DNA of 64,000 nt from UBA7359 sp041689615 (GCA_041689615.1 JBDNFW010000033.1:248001-312000); one strand, 5' to 3'. Positions 1 through 8,488 are shown, counted from the stretch's first letter. The notes: generated by a model not told the origin, from the sequence alone. Numbers and translations are program-made.

Positions 1-1
1 C

Positions 2-85
2 CTGCCTGGATTGCTGTATTGGCATAATATTGAGGCGAAATTTTTGCTCAATAAATCCAGTAAATCTCACCCAAAAGATGCTTAA
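2..85 (+). CDS. Possible 3' end of an upstream gene (27 codons, truncated by window edge)
   Basis: An open frame runs from the window edge to a TAA at 83-85 and would encode a basic, Lys/Ser-rich C-terminus ending in HPKDA. No domain can be recognised in so short a piece. Placement just upstream of hpnI on the same strand makes a preceding lipid gene plausible, but chance openness over 28 codons cannot be excluded. Confidence 0.3.
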   Translation: MPGLLYWHNIEAKFLLNKSSKSHPKDA

Positions 86-298
86 TAACTGCCATTTCAT
101 CAAATGGTAAATATTTGCTTTAAAGCAGCAAAATCAATATGCTTCGCGATTAAGTTGGTAGTGGCGCAGAGAATTAATTTTGCTTGTTTTATCACCCTTA
201 AAAGAATTATAATTTTCATTTCCAAGTCATTGTTAAATAATAAGTTTATTACTTACAGAGCATTTATAGAGTTTTGATAATACAAATACGGTTGACCC
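86..298 (+). other. Leader region upstream of hpnI
   Basis: This AT-rich stretch of about 210 bp has no convincing open frame on either strand. It presumably carries the promoter of the hpnIJK unit, but I see no clear -35/-10 pair, and no strong Shine-Dalgarno precedes the hpnI ATG (the bases before it are cggttgaccc). No repeat or RNA gene is evident. Confidence 0.3.
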
Positions 299-1522
299 AT
301 GCAAACTGAGTTTTTCAACATTTTTAATATTTCAGTCATTTTTATATGTCTATGCTCAGTCGGCTATCTCTTCTTTGCTATATTCGCTGTCGAACTTTTT
401 AATCTAAAGCGCAAGAAGGCAACAACATCAACTGAAGTTCATCCTCCGGTCACGATCTTGAAACCTGTTTATGGTCTTGACCCTGAGATGTTGGACAACC
501 TTCGCAGTTTTTGTCAGCAAGATTATCCCGAATACCAAATCATATTTGGACTACACGATAAAAATGATCGTGCTATTCCTCTTATCGAAAAAGTTATAAA
601 AGAATTTAAAAATGTTGATATCAGTTACATCGTGAATTCAAAAAATCATGGCACTAATCACAAAGTATCAAACTTGATTAATATGTATCCAACAGCAAAG
701 CATGATTATTTGTTGATTGCTGATAGCGACATGCGTGTACCGAATAATTATCTTGCAAACGTGATGTCTGCTTTTTCTGATTCTGATGTTGGTGCAGTGA
801 CTTGTCTGTATTCCGGATCAGCGAGAGGAAAAATCGCTTCGTCTTTAAATGCGATGTTTATTAACGAATGGTTTTTACCTTCTGTTTTAATTTCAAAAAT
901 CTTGCAGCCAATAAAATATTGCCTTGGCGCAACCATGATCGTCCGACGTAATTTACTGGAAGAGATTGGTGGCTTTAAAGCTTTATCAAATTACCTTGCT
1001 GATGATTACATGCTTGGGAAAATGGTTTCTGATCTTGGCCATAAAATTCATTTAACAAACTTTGTTGTAGAGAACATTGTTGAAGAAGCATCCATAAAAG
1101 ACTTAATAACGCACGAACTACGTTGGGCAAGAACACTGCGACGTGTAGAACCTTTAGGTTACGCATTTACTTTCCTGACGGACACTTTGGTTGTCAGCAG
1201 CATTACTGCTTTTACAATTTATCTAGGCACGAGCCATTTACTGTTGTCTTTATCGCCAATTCTTTTAGTCCTTATGGCACGAGTAATCTTGCATCTTCGC
1301 ATAAAGAAAATCACAGGTTCTAAAAGTGCCGGATCTATTTGGTTAATCCCGTTACGGGATATTTTGTCATTTTGCATTAGAGTGATCAGCTTTACCGGTA
1401 ATTCAATTCAATGGCGTAATAATTCATTCAATGTTGATCAAGCGGGTTTAATTCATGCTGATCAACACAGCTTGATTGAGGAAAAAGACATTCCCAATCT
1501 GGCAACGACACAAGATTATTAA
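299..1522 (+). CDS. hpnI: HpnI-type glycosyltransferase of hopanoid side-chain synthesis
   Basis: This 407-residue protein is a membrane family-2 glycosyltransferase resembling ceramide glucosyltransferase. Residues about 10-33 form an N-terminal membrane segment, the nucleotide-sugar/metal motif is D142-S-D144, and an RW pair (R275-W276, in ELRWARTLRR) gives the processive GT2 C-terminal motif. Hydrophobic segments follow at about 285-335 and 350-375. In characterised hopanoid producers HpnI attaches an N-acetylglucosamine-type sugar to bacteriohopanetetrol, before HpnK deacetylation and HpnJ ring contraction. hpnJ follows after a 19-base gap and hpnK after that, so the three probably form one transcript. 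Identity rests on sequence character plus the diagnostic I-J-K order. The exact sugar donor is inferred. Confidence 0.88.
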   Translation: MQTEFFNIFNISVIFICLCSVGYLFFAIFAVELFNLKRKKATTSTEVHPPVTILKPVYGLDPEMLDNLRSFCQQDYPEYQIIFGLHDKNDRAIPLIEKVIKEFKNVDISYIVNSKNHGTNHKVSNLINMYPTAKHDYLLIADSDMRVPNNYLANVMSAFSDSDVGAVTCLYSGSARGKIASSLNAMFINEWFLPSVLISKILQPIKYCLGATMIVRRNLLEEIGGFKALSNYLADDYMLGKMVSDLGHKIHLTNFVVENIVEEASIKDLITHELRWARTLRRVEPLGYAFTFLTDTLVVSSITAFTIYLGTSHLLLSLSPILLVLMARVILHLRIKKITGSKSAGSIWLIPLRDILSFCIRVISFTGNSIQWRNNSFNVDQAGLIHADQHSLIEEKDIPNLATTQDY

Positions 1523-1541
1523 TTCGGAGTATTTTCAAACA

Positions 1542-2963
1542 ATGTTAAAAACATTATTCCTTAACCCACCTTCATTTAATGGCTTTGATGGCGCGGCTGG
1601 TTCTCGTTATCAATGTACTCGTGAAATAAAATCTTTCTGGTATCCAACATGGTTAGCTCAGTTAGCTGCTTTAGTAGAAGGAAGTAAATTAATCGACGCA
1701 CCAGCTCGCGGTACAACGTTAGAAGAAATTTTACCTTTGGCAACAGATTATGAATTTCTTGTTATGTACACCAGTACTCCTTCATTTCCGAATGATGTGA
1801 AAATTGCTGAAGCATTTAAAGAAAAAAATCCAAATTTAATGATTGGTTTTTGTGGTGCACACGTTGCGGTTAATCCTGATCAAACTGTGACTGCTTCCGA
1901 TGCAATCGATTTTGTTTGCGGCAACGAATTTGATTTTACCATTAAAGAAATTGCTGAAGGTAAAGCTTTAGAAGAAGTAGACGGTATCGTATACAAAAAA
2001 GAAGGCAAGACAATCCACAACAAAGATCGTGCCTTGATCGAGGATATGGACAGCCTGCCTCCGGTAACTCCGGTTTATAAAGAACATCTGGTGACAACGG
2101 ATTATTACAACGGATATATGTTGCACCCGTATATGTCGTTCTATACTGGCCGTGGTTGTAAATCACATTGTTCATTCTGTTTATGGCCGCAAACGATCTC
2201 CGGACATAACTATCGCCATAAATCGGTCGATAATGTTATTAAAGAGTTAACTTATGCTCGAGATAACTTTCCTGAAATAAATGAATTCTTTTTTGATGAT
2301 GACACTCTGACCGACAACATTCCTTATGTTGAAGAATTAGCAAAAGAAATTGGCAAATTAGGTATCACCTGGTCTTGTAATGCTAAAGCGAATGTCCCTT
2401 ATGAAACTTTGAAAATCATGAAAGATAATGGCCTACGTTTATTGTTGGTAGGTTATGAGTCAGGCAACCAACAAATATTGATTAACATCAAAAAAGGTAT
2501 TCGTACTGATATCGCACGTCAATTTACAAAAGATTGTCATAAGCTTGGTATTCTTATTCACGGTACATTCATTGTTGGTTTACCGGGCGAAACAAAAGAG
2601 ACTATTGAAGAATCAATACGCTATGCACAGGAACTGAACCCACAAACGATTCAAGTTTCACTGCCTGCTGCCTATCCAGGAACTTTGTTATACAAACAAG
2701 CTGTAGAAAATGGCTGGTTGATTGTTGATGAAGATTTGGTGGGTGATGACGGTGTTCAGCACTCTGTTTTAAATTATCCTCATCTACCTAGCGAAGACAT
2801 TTTTGAAGCAGTAGACAATTTTTATAAACGTTTTTATTTCCGTCCATGGAAGATGGCTTCATTGTTTTTCGAAATGTGTCAGGATTGGGAAATCATGAAA
2901 CGTCGATTACGTGAAGGCGTCGAATTCTTTAAATTCCTGTTTGGTCGGGAGCGCACGGCCTGA
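1542..2963 (+). CDS. hpnJ: HpnJ radical SAM protein (BHT cyclitol ether formation)
   Basis: This 473-residue protein is a B12-binding-type radical SAM enzyme. It opens with the HpnJ-like segment MLKTLFLNPPSFNGFDGAAG, followed by a cobalamin-binding-like Rossmann region, and carries the [4Fe-4S] motif C206-KSH-C210-SF-C213. A longer frame open from 1476 would overlap hpnI. I chose the ATG at 1542 because it is preceded by CGGAGT at 1525-1530 and reproduces the family N-terminus. HpnJ is known to convert glucosaminyl-BHT to the cyclitol ether by ring contraction. The gene sits between hpnI and hpnK, and its TGA overlaps the probable hpnK start region, suggesting translational coupling. Confidence 0.9.
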   Translation: MLKTLFLNPPSFNGFDGAAGSRYQCTREIKSFWYPTWLAQLAALVEGSKLIDAPARGTTLEEILPLATDYEFLVMYTSTPSFPNDVKIAEAFKEKNPNLMIGFCGAHVAVNPDQTVTASDAIDFVCGNEFDFTIKEIAEGKALEEVDGIVYKKEGKTIHNKDRALIEDMDSLPPVTPVYKEHLVTTDYYNGYMLHPYMSFYTGRGCKSHCSFCLWPQTISGHNYRHKSVDNVIKELTYARDNFPEINEFFFDDDTLTDNIPYVEELAKEIGKLGITWSCNAKANVPYETLKIMKDNGLRLLLVGYESGNQQILINIKKGIRTDIARQFTKDCHKLGILIHGTFIVGLPGETKETIEESIRYAQELNPQTIQVSLPAAYPGTLLYKQAVENGWLIVDEDLVGDDGVQHSVLNYPHLPSEDIFEAVDNFYKRFYFRPWKMASLFFEMCQDWEIMKRRLREGVEFFKFLFGRERTA

Positions 2964-2968
2964 AGAAA

Positions 2969-3808
2969 TTGATTGTTACCGCAGATGATTTTGGTCTTTC
3001 CTCTCCGGTTAATGAAGCAATAGCAAAGGCCCATGAAAAAGGTATCCTGACGTCTGCAAGCTTGATGGTGTCAGCGCCTGCTACTACTGAAGCTGTTGAG
3101 CTGGCGAAAAAGTTTCCTGATTTAAATGTGGGCATGCATCTAGTCCTAAGCAATGGCAAAGCAACATTACCTGCTTCGAGTATTCCTAGATTAGTAAATA
3201 GCGAAGGCGCGTTTTCAAGCTCTCAAGTTTGTAGTGGCGTAAAAATGTTTTTCAATGCCAGAGTTAAAGTACAGCTTGAAAAGGAAATCCGTGCTCAGTT
3301 TGAAGCTTTCAAAGCAACCGGTTTAAAACTGGATCATGTTAATGCTCATAACCATATGCATTTACACCCGACTGTATTCGATCTGATTATTCAAATTGGT
3401 AAAGATTATGGATTAACTGCCATCAGAATTCCCAATGAACCACCGTTAGCGTCAATTATTGAAAATAAAAAAGAAAAATTCTTACGTACTTTACGCTGGA
3501 TATTTTTCAAACCATTTGTTTCGCGTATGAAAAAACGGTGCGTTGAAAATAATATTAAATTCAATGACACTATTTATGGTTTACATGACAGTGGTCACAT
3601 GAATATCGACAAACTGATACGTATCATTCCGCATATTTCGAATGGAACAACAGAAATTTATACTCATCCTGCAACTGAAAAATGGGAAGGTATTGATCCG
3701 GCCGCTAATGACTATGAATTTGAAGCAGAATATAAAGCTTTAATACATGCTCGCACTATACGTACCATTGAAAAATTCGATATTAAACTTTCTGGTTTTA
3801 ACGATTAA
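2969..3808 (+). CDS. hpnK: HpnK YdjC-family deacetylase of hopanoid glycosides
   Basis: This YdjC-type carbohydrate deacetylase of about 280 residues begins IVTADDFGL, with the metal-binding Asp pair at residues 6-7, and has a His-rich HNHMHLHP segment at about 127-134. HpnK removes the acetyl group from N-acetylglucosaminyl-BHT between the HpnI and HpnJ steps. The start is uncertain. TTG at 2969 gives a shortened N-terminus, whereas the in-frame CTG at 2960 would give LKKLIVTADDFG, closer to the MKKLIVTADD start usual in the family, with CGGGA at 2946-2950 as a possible ribosome site. Either way initiation is non-ATG and abuts or overlaps the hpnJ stop. Confidence 0.85.
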   Translation: MIVTADDFGLSSPVNEAIAKAHEKGILTSASLMVSAPATTEAVELAKKFPDLNVGMHLVLSNGKATLPASSIPRLVNSEGAFSSSQVCSGVKMFFNARVKVQLEKEIRAQFEAFKATGLKLDHVNAHNHMHLHPTVFDLIIQIGKDYGLTAIRIPNEPPLASIIENKKEKFLRTLRWIFFKPFVSRMKKRCVENNIKFNDTIYGLHDSGHMNIDKLIRIIPHISNGTTEIYTHPATEKWEGIDPAANDYEFEAEYKALIHARTIRTIEKFDIKLSGFND

Positions 3809-3817
3809 TTAATTCTC

Positions 3818-4414
3818 ATGGTTGGCGATTCGTGGACACATAAAATTGCACGCGTTTGCATACTGCCGTTAGTCAATTCTCCTGTTACACCTAATCATCT
3901 AACCATACTTCGCTTAGTCTCAGGTATAGCAGCTTGCAGTTCTTTTGCAGTAGGCACACAAGAATGGAATTTATGGGGTGGCCTATTCTGGATAGTTTCT
4001 GCGTTTCTTGATCGAGCTGATGGCGAACTTGCCAGAGTCTCTGGAAAAACCAGTGAATGGGGACATAAGTTTGATTACTTTTGTGATGTTACCGTTACTG
4101 CACTCTTCTTCGTCGGTATTGGTATTGGTTTACGAGACAGCTCGCTTGGTTATTGGTCTATTGTTATGGGTCTCTCTGCATCGGCAGGTGTTGTTGTTGC
4201 TGAAATACTCGCTGAGATTATTGATCAGGCGCAAAAAGAGTTTGGTGAAAAAGCCTATGCCGGTTTTGCCGGTTTTGATTTTGATGATGTCTTGTATCTC
4301 TTCGCACCAGTTGTCTGGTTAGGCTGGCACTTTCCTTTTCTTATAGGTGCATCTGTCGGCGCGCCTGTGTTTGCTCTATTAACCTGGTATAAATTAAAAA
4401 AGTCTGATTTATAA
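3818..4414 (+). CDS. CDP-alcohol phosphatidyltransferase family membrane protein
   Basis: This 198-residue integral membrane enzyme carries the complete family signature: D65-x2-D68-G69-x2-A72-R73, then G82, D86 and D90, which bind the metal and CDP-alcohol. About five to six hydrophobic segments surround it. Family members transfer an alcohol to or from a CDP-lipid. It starts 9 bases after hpnK, so it belongs to the hpnIJK transcript. I infer that it may attach a phospho-head group, or exchange one, in polar hopanoid or associated lipid synthesis; the real substrate is not readable. It is short, like inositol-phosphate-type synthases, rather than PgsA or PssA with extra domains. Its 3' end overlaps the convergent MarR gene by 6 bases. 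Confidence 0.8.
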   Translation: MVGDSWTHKIARVCILPLVNSPVTPNHLTILRLVSGIAACSSFAVGTQEWNLWGGLFWIVSAFLDRADGELARVSGKTSEWGHKFDYFCDVTVTALFFVGIGIGLRDSSLGYWSIVMGLSASAGVVVAEILAEIIDQAQKEFGEKAYAGFAGFDFDDVLYLFAPVVWLGWHFPFLIGASVGAPVFALLTWYKLKKSDL

Positions 4415-4834
4415 GCCATTCAGGCTTGATTTAATTTTTCCACATAACGTCATTAGTTGCGTCACCTCTTTTTCATTCAAACCAGTAGCACATAAGGCTA
4501 ATTCACTAACCTTTTTTGCTTTTTTACCAAGCCCTTTACCTTTACTCGTTAACACCAGTGACTTCTGTCTTTCATCAGCTTCGAAATATCTTCTTTCAAT
4601 ATGACCATTCGCCTCAAGTCGCTTGAGCAAGGGACTTAAAGTCGCGTTAGTGATACCAGTCAGTTCAGCAACTTCACTTATTTTTACTTCATCCTTATCC
4701 CATAAGGCCATCATGACTACGTATTGGGGATAGGTTAGATTCAAAGGTTCTAATAAGGACTTATATGCCTGAGTTACAGCTCGTGATGTCGAATATAAGG
4801 CGTAACATACTTGCTCTGTTAATTTTGGCCCCAT
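4409..4834 (-). CDS. MarR-family (OhrR-like) transcriptional repressor
   Basis: This 141-residue winged-helix regulator resembles the OhrR branch of MarR. The N-terminal helix LTEQVCYALYSTSRAVTQAY has a Cys near residue 9, where OhrR carries its peroxide-sensing Cys, and LTYPQYVVMMALWDKDE leads into the DNA-binding domain with a helix-turn-helix at about 50-80 and a charged wing at about 82-100. OhrR proteins respond to organic hydroperoxides through that Cys. It is divergent from the cytochrome P460 gene, with GTGCAC-centred repeats in the shared promoter region, so the P460 gene and itself are the obvious targets. No ohrA is adjacent, which is unusual for OhrR. The redox role is inferred. 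Confidence 0.82.
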   Translation of the reverse strand: MGPKLTEQVCYALYSTSRAVTQAYKSLLEPLNLTYPQYVVMMALWDKDEVKISEVAELTGITNATLSPLLKRLEANGHIERRYFEADERQKSLVLTSKGKGLGKKAKKVSELALCATGLNEKEVTQLMTLCGKIKSSLNGL

Positions 4835-4867
4835 TTTTTATCCTTTTAAAGTCAATTAATTTATTTC

Positions 4868-4951
4868 GTGCACTAAGTACTTGTTATGTCATTTTAACTT
4901 TACTATACTCTCAAGCATAATAATTAGTGCACTTAATATTTTAGCACTAAA
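4868..4951. promoter_or_regulatory. Divergent promoter region with probable MarR/OhrR-like operators
   Basis: GTGCACTAA at 4868-4876 and its exact reverse complement TTAGTGCAC at 4924-4932 are centred about 56 bases apart. A related half-site TTAGCACTAAA follows at 4941-4951. All lie between the divergent MarR and cytochrome P460 starts and are palindromic around GTGCAC, as expected of a MarR dimer site. Binding itself is inferred. Confidence 0.5.
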
Positions 4952-4981
4952 TTTATACAATGTGATAAACGGAGAATTAAA

Positions 4982-5491
4982 ATGATAAAAAATATTTTTG
5001 CTTGTCTTACTTTATCTGCTAGCCTTTTCGCACACGCAGGAGGTAACCCCGAATACGTCGCTTTTCCAGAAGGTTATAAATCAGAGTTTACACAATACAA
5101 CACTCGAAATCGCTCCAATGGTGAACAAGTCGCCGTTCTATATGCTAATAAGATAGCCATTGATTCAGCGGCCAGCGGGAAGCTTGCTGAAGGCTCAAAA
5201 ATAGTCATGGAAGTTTATAAGCCAAAACTTGGTGAAGATGATAAACCTATCACCGGTGCAGATGGGTTATTTGAAAAAGGTACATTTGCTGCTGTTGCGG
5301 TAATGGAAAAACGTACAAACTGGGATGAAAACTTTAATTCTGCAGAACGCGCTAATGATTGGGGTTTTGCTATATATAATACAGATGGAACACCAAAAGA
5401 TAATAAATTGGAATGTGCTAGTTGTCATACTCCCTTACCTGACAACGATTATATGTTTTCATATTCAAGTCTGATCGAATTCATTAAATAA
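4982..5491 (+). CDS. Cytochrome P460-like periplasmic haem c protein
   Basis: This 169-residue protein has an N-terminal signal peptide (about residues 1-19, cleaved near AHA-GG) and a single haem c attachment motif C145-ASC-H149 near its C-terminus, the arrangement of cytochrome P460. The body contains the P460-like stretch with YANKIAIDSAASGKL and MEVYKPK. P460 proteins oxidise hydroxylamine or, in related c'-beta forms, bind NO. Which Lys, if any, makes the haem cross-link is not certain here. GGAG at 4971-4974 supports the ATG. The gene is monocistronic, followed by a strong inverted repeat, and is probably under the divergent MarR-type regulator, suggesting induction by oxidative or nitrosative stress. 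Confidence 0.82.
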   Translation: MIKNIFACLTLSASLFAHAGGNPEYVAFPEGYKSEFTQYNTRNRSNGEQVAVLYANKIAIDSAASGKLAEGSKIVMEVYKPKLGEDDKPITGADGLFEKGTFAAVAVMEKRTNWDENFNSAERANDWGFAIYNTDGTPKDNKLECASCHTPLPDNDYMFSYSSLIEFIK

Positions 5492-5513
5492 ATCACTTTA
5501 TTTTATAAGCTTC

Positions 5514-5549
5514 ATTTTTATCGATGACGACAATGTCATCGATAAAAAT
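5514..5549. terminator. Bidirectional intrinsic terminator between P460 gene and methyltransferase
   Basis: A perfect 15-bp inverted repeat (5514-5528 and 5535-5549) surrounds a 6-base loop. The arms are ATCGATGAC/GTCATCGAT with A/T-rich outer ends, giving a U-tract in either direction. It lies between the convergent ends of the P460 gene and the methyltransferase gene, so it can serve both. Confidence 0.8.
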
Positions 5550-5575
5550 ATTGTTCAAAACATTATGAATCATCA

Positions 5576-6346
5576 CTACTTCTTTTGAAGCAGCAGCACT
5601 GCGTATTCAGATTTTGTATTTAACGTAACCGGGAGTGACAGATCGTAATATTCATCATAAACGCCCGCAATATTAAATACAGAAACTTTCTTAAGTAATG
5701 TCATAAGTTGTTTTAATGTATAAGTTCGAAGTTGATAAATAGAGGTATGACTTTCCTTTTTATTTATCGTCTCCGATTTTAATACAACTTTTAATGTTTC
5801 CGTTCGTTTCTTCTTATTCATTTCTACCATTGTCATGGTGGTATTTACTGTTAAAGATCCTTTTTTCGCTGTCCAACGAGTTACTTTATTTGACAGCCCT
5901 TTTTCAGGAATTAAATGTAAGCCAAGGATGTAAAGCCCGCCTTTTTTTAATGCTTTTGAAACTTTAGTTAAATGTTGTTCCGCTTGTTTTTCAGATAATA
6001 AATGTCGAAATGTATCAACCGTACAGTAAGCAGCATCATATTCATTTGTTTTAACATGAAAGTTCGCCATATCTGCGTTGAAGATATTGGCTTTAAAATG
6101 ATTACGATGTAATTTTTTACTCAGATAGCCAAGAGCATTTTCGTTCAGATCAAAACCGGTACAGTCAAAACCAGCTCGAATCAGAGGCATCATCAATCTA
6201 CCCGTGCCACAAGCAGGCTCAAGTAATTTCGGTTGAGCTTTTTTGCAATACTGATTAAAAATCGCTTTTAAAAAAGCTAATTCTTCACTCATTTCATGTG
6301 AAAATGAGACATCGTAATAAGTCGGTAGGTTGTACCAATTTTGCAT
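5576..6346 (-). CDS. Class I SAM-dependent methyltransferase, substrate unknown
   Basis: This 256-residue protein has a Rossmann methyltransferase core: motif I LEPACGTGRL at residues 42-51, an acidic residue ending strand 2 in CTGFDLNENAL, and a motif II-like region NIFNADMANF. The C-terminal part is basic, with several short beta-prone segments, and gives no substrate clue. It is transcribed alone, opposite to hpnO, with a 206-base divergent spacer. A role in hopanoid methylation is unlikely, because hopanoid 2- and 3-methylases are radical SAM enzymes. A small-molecule or lipid methylation role is possible but not supported by sequence. Confidence 0.75.
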   Translation of the reverse strand: MQNWYNLPTYYDVSFSHEMSEELAFLKAIFNQYCKKAQPKLLEPACGTGRLMMPLIRAGFDCTGFDLNENALGYLSKKLHRNHFKANIFNADMANFHVKTNEYDAAYCTVDTFRHLLSEKQAEQHLTKVSKALKKGGLYILGLHLIPEKGLSNKVTRWTAKKGSLTVNTTMTMVEMNKKKRTETLKVVLKSETINKKESHTSIYQLRTYTLKQLMTLLKKVSVFNIAGVYDEYYDLSLPVTLNTKSEYAVLLLQKK

Positions 6347-6411
6347 TGAGTGATTATCTCGCCTTATTAATAACCAGTTAAAACTCAGATATTTGACTCA
6401 ATTTAACAAAA

Positions 6412-6441
6412 TTGACATTCAGCTTGGCTATTATTTATAAA
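6412..6441 (+). promoter_or_regulatory. Probable sigma-70 promoter of hpnO
   Basis: TTGACA at 6412-6417 is a consensus -35. TATAAA at 6436-6441 is a near-consensus -10 at 18-base spacing. A leader of roughly 100 bases would precede the hpnO ATG at 6553. The 6347-6552 spacer shows no gene of its own. Confidence 0.45.
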
Positions 6442-6552
6442 ATATCAGTCTAAAAGTTCATTTTGCCGATACTATCACGTACAGAATATTTAGAATTATT
6501 CTATAATTCAGCATAAAATTTAGTAAATAATGGACTAGTAACGCAAAATCAA

Positions 6553-7977
6553 ATGACAATAAATATCAAACAGATTCTGGCCAGCGCCAGAGGTGAAAAC
6601 TACGATTTACATGAAAAACATGTTAATCCGCGTTTCGTAAAAGCTCTCAGCACGATCGGTTTTGACAAGTGTTATATCCGCGCTGAAGGTCAATATTTAT
6701 GGGATATCAATGGTCAACGTTACCTTGATATGTTGGCTGGTTATGGTGTTTTTAGCGTCGGTCGAAACAATCCTCAAATCCGCCAGACTTTAATTGATTT
6801 CATGGAGTCAGATTATCCCAGTCTAGTGCAATTAGAAGCGCCGCTATTATCCGGTCTACTTGCGAAAGAACTCAAAAAACGTATGCCAAATGAACTGGAT
6901 TATGTGTATTTCACGAACTCAGGTACGGAAGGTGTCGAAACCGCAATTAAATTCGCTCGCTGTGCTACACAACGTTCCGGAATCATCTACGCGAAGAAGT
7001 CTTTTCATGGATTAAGTAATGGCTCTTTATCGGTTAATGGCGATGAGATATTTCGTGAAGGGTTTGGTGATCTATTGCCCAATTGTGTTCAGATTCCTTT
7101 TGGAGACCTTGAAGCTCTTGAGAAAGCACTTTCTAAAAATAATATTGCTGCTTTTATAGTCGAACCGATTCAGGGTAAAGGCGTGAACATACCTCCAGCA
7201 GGCTATCTAAAACAAGCGCAAGAATTATGTCACCAACATAGAACCTTATTTATTGCCGATGAAGTTCAAAGTGGTATGGGACGCACAGGTAAATTTCTGG
7301 CATTGGAGCATGAAGGAGATATTGATTCGGATATTGTCGTGTTATCCAAAGCATTATCCGGCGGTTTTATTCCAGTAGGCGCTGTTATCACTCGAAAATG
7401 GATTTACAATAAAGTTTTTTCATCAATGGATCGTTCCGTTGTTCACTCTTCTACTTTTGGTCAGGGTAGTCTGGCGATGGCAGCGGGTCTCGCTACTCTC
7501 GATTATATCGATGAACACAATTTAATGGAGAATGCGACCGAAATGGGCAACCTGCTTGGTGCACAATTAACAGAACTTACAAATTCCTACGAATTCATCA
7601 AAGACATTCGCTGGCGTGGCCTCATGTTAGCTATTGAATTTGGCACACCTAAATCACTTAAACTCAAAGCGGCATGGACTCTTGCTCATAAATTAAACAA
7701 AAGTTTATTTCCACAGGCTGTAACCATTCCATTATTACAAGATCATGGTGTGTTAACACAAGTCGCCGGTCACAATGTTGATATTATTAAATTGATTCCA
7801 CCTTTAATGATTGATAAGTCAGATGTAGATTATTTTGTTTCATCGTTTAAGGTTGTGATGGAATCATTACATAAATTTCCTGGTCCTTGTTGGGAAGTTA
7901 TTTCAAGAGTGGGGAAAGCATCATTTCCAAATGCGCCTGAGATAAATCACTCGACACCATCTGAAGGAAGTATTTAG
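6553..7977 (+). CDS. hpnO: HpnO-type class III aminotransferase (aminobacteriohopanepolyol formation)
   Basis: This 474-residue PLP enzyme of the acetylornithine/ornithine aminotransferase fold has the cofactor-contacting TNSGTEGVE loop at about 121-129, Asp236 in IADEVQSG for the pyridine nitrogen, and the PLP Lys266 in VLSKALSGGF. HpnO introduces the terminal amine of 35-aminobacteriohopane polyols. That assignment is supported by location, with hpnIJK upstream and shc/hpnGNA downstream on the same strand, and by HpnO-like length and N-terminus. A generic ornithine-type aminotransferase, or one acting on a product of the neighbouring pfa-ole operon, cannot be excluded by sequence alone. A cyclic-nucleotide-binding gene follows 13 bases later. 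Confidence 0.75.
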   Translation: MTINIKQILASARGENYDLHEKHVNPRFVKALSTIGFDKCYIRAEGQYLWDINGQRYLDMLAGYGVFSVGRNNPQIRQTLIDFMESDYPSLVQLEAPLLSGLLAKELKKRMPNELDYVYFTNSGTEGVETAIKFARCATQRSGIIYAKKSFHGLSNGSLSVNGDEIFREGFGDLLPNCVQIPFGDLEALEKALSKNNIAAFIVEPIQGKGVNIPPAGYLKQAQELCHQHRTLFIADEVQSGMGRTGKFLALEHEGDIDSDIVVLSKALSGGFIPVGAVITRKWIYNKVFSSMDRSVVHSSTFGQGSLAMAAGLATLDYIDEHNLMENATEMGNLLGAQLTELTNSYEFIKDIRWRGLMLAIEFGTPKSLKLKAAWTLAHKLNKSLFPQAVTIPLLQDHGVLTQVAGHNVDIIKLIPPLMIDKSDVDYFVSSFKVVMESLHKFPGPCWEVISRVGKASFPNAPEINHSTPSEGSI

Positions 7978-7990
7978 AGTAAATTTAATT

Positions 7991-8488
7991 TTGAAAGAAT
8001 TAAAACTACTCGACGACGGTGATTCATTTAGAAAAGCCACTTATAAGCTGTTAAAAGAATCTGACTTTTTCTCTGATTTTGATGAAGATGAATTAAAAAT
8101 ACTAGCTCGATGGTGTAAAGCCTATTCTGCAAACACTGGCAGCGTTGTTTTAAACGAAGGCGACAAGAGTAATTGTATGTGTGTCATCATCAATGGAAGT
8201 ATTAATATATTCAAAAACCTACCTAATGATGAACAGTTAAAAATTGCCGAAGTAACGACTGGAGAATCAATTGGAGAAATGGGGATTATTGACGGGGAAC
8301 CCTTTTCAGCTTCTGCAATAGCTTCAGAAGATTCTACTGTTTTATTAATTACTCGCGAAGATTTTGAGGATATTGTAAACCGACACCTCGATCTTGGTAA
8401 TAAACTATTATGGAAACTTTCTAAAATAATTACAGCGCGATTGCGACATACCACAAACCGACTTGCTATATTACTTACTGGCAAATGA
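7991..8488 (+). CDS. Cyclic-nucleotide-binding (CAP-like) domain protein without DNA-binding domain
   Basis: This 165-residue protein consists almost entirely of one cNMP-binding beta-barrel (about residues 20-150), with VVLNEGDKSNCMCVIINGSI and the phosphate-binding-cassette-like segment GESIGEMGIIDGEPFSASAIA. No helix-turn-helix follows, so it is not a transcription factor of the Crp type and is more likely a regulatory or scaffold subunit. It uses a TTG start and is co-oriented with hpnO. Its last 14 bases overlap the 3' end of the convergent phosphopantetheinyl transferase gene. Its partner is unknown; pairing with HpnO is only positional. The arginine that contacts cyclic phosphate in Crp is not obvious, so ligand binding is uncertain. 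Confidence 0.75.
   Translation: MKELKLLDDGDSFRKATYKLLKESDFFSDFDEDELKILARWCKAYSANTGSVVLNEGDKSNCMCVIINGSINIFKNLPNDEQLKIAEVTTGESIGEMGIIDGEPFSASAIASEDSTVLLITREDFEDIVNRHLDLGNKLLWKLSKIITARLRHTTNRLAILLTGK

Noticed and set aside
1476..1541. N-terminal extension of HpnJ by 22 codons
   Set aside because: It overlaps hpnI, and the ATG at 1542 has a ribosome site and the family N-terminus.
4008..4322. 104-codon frame on the + strand
   Set aside because: It lies wholly inside the CDP-alcohol phosphatidyltransferase gene in another frame and has low-complexity hydrophobic content.
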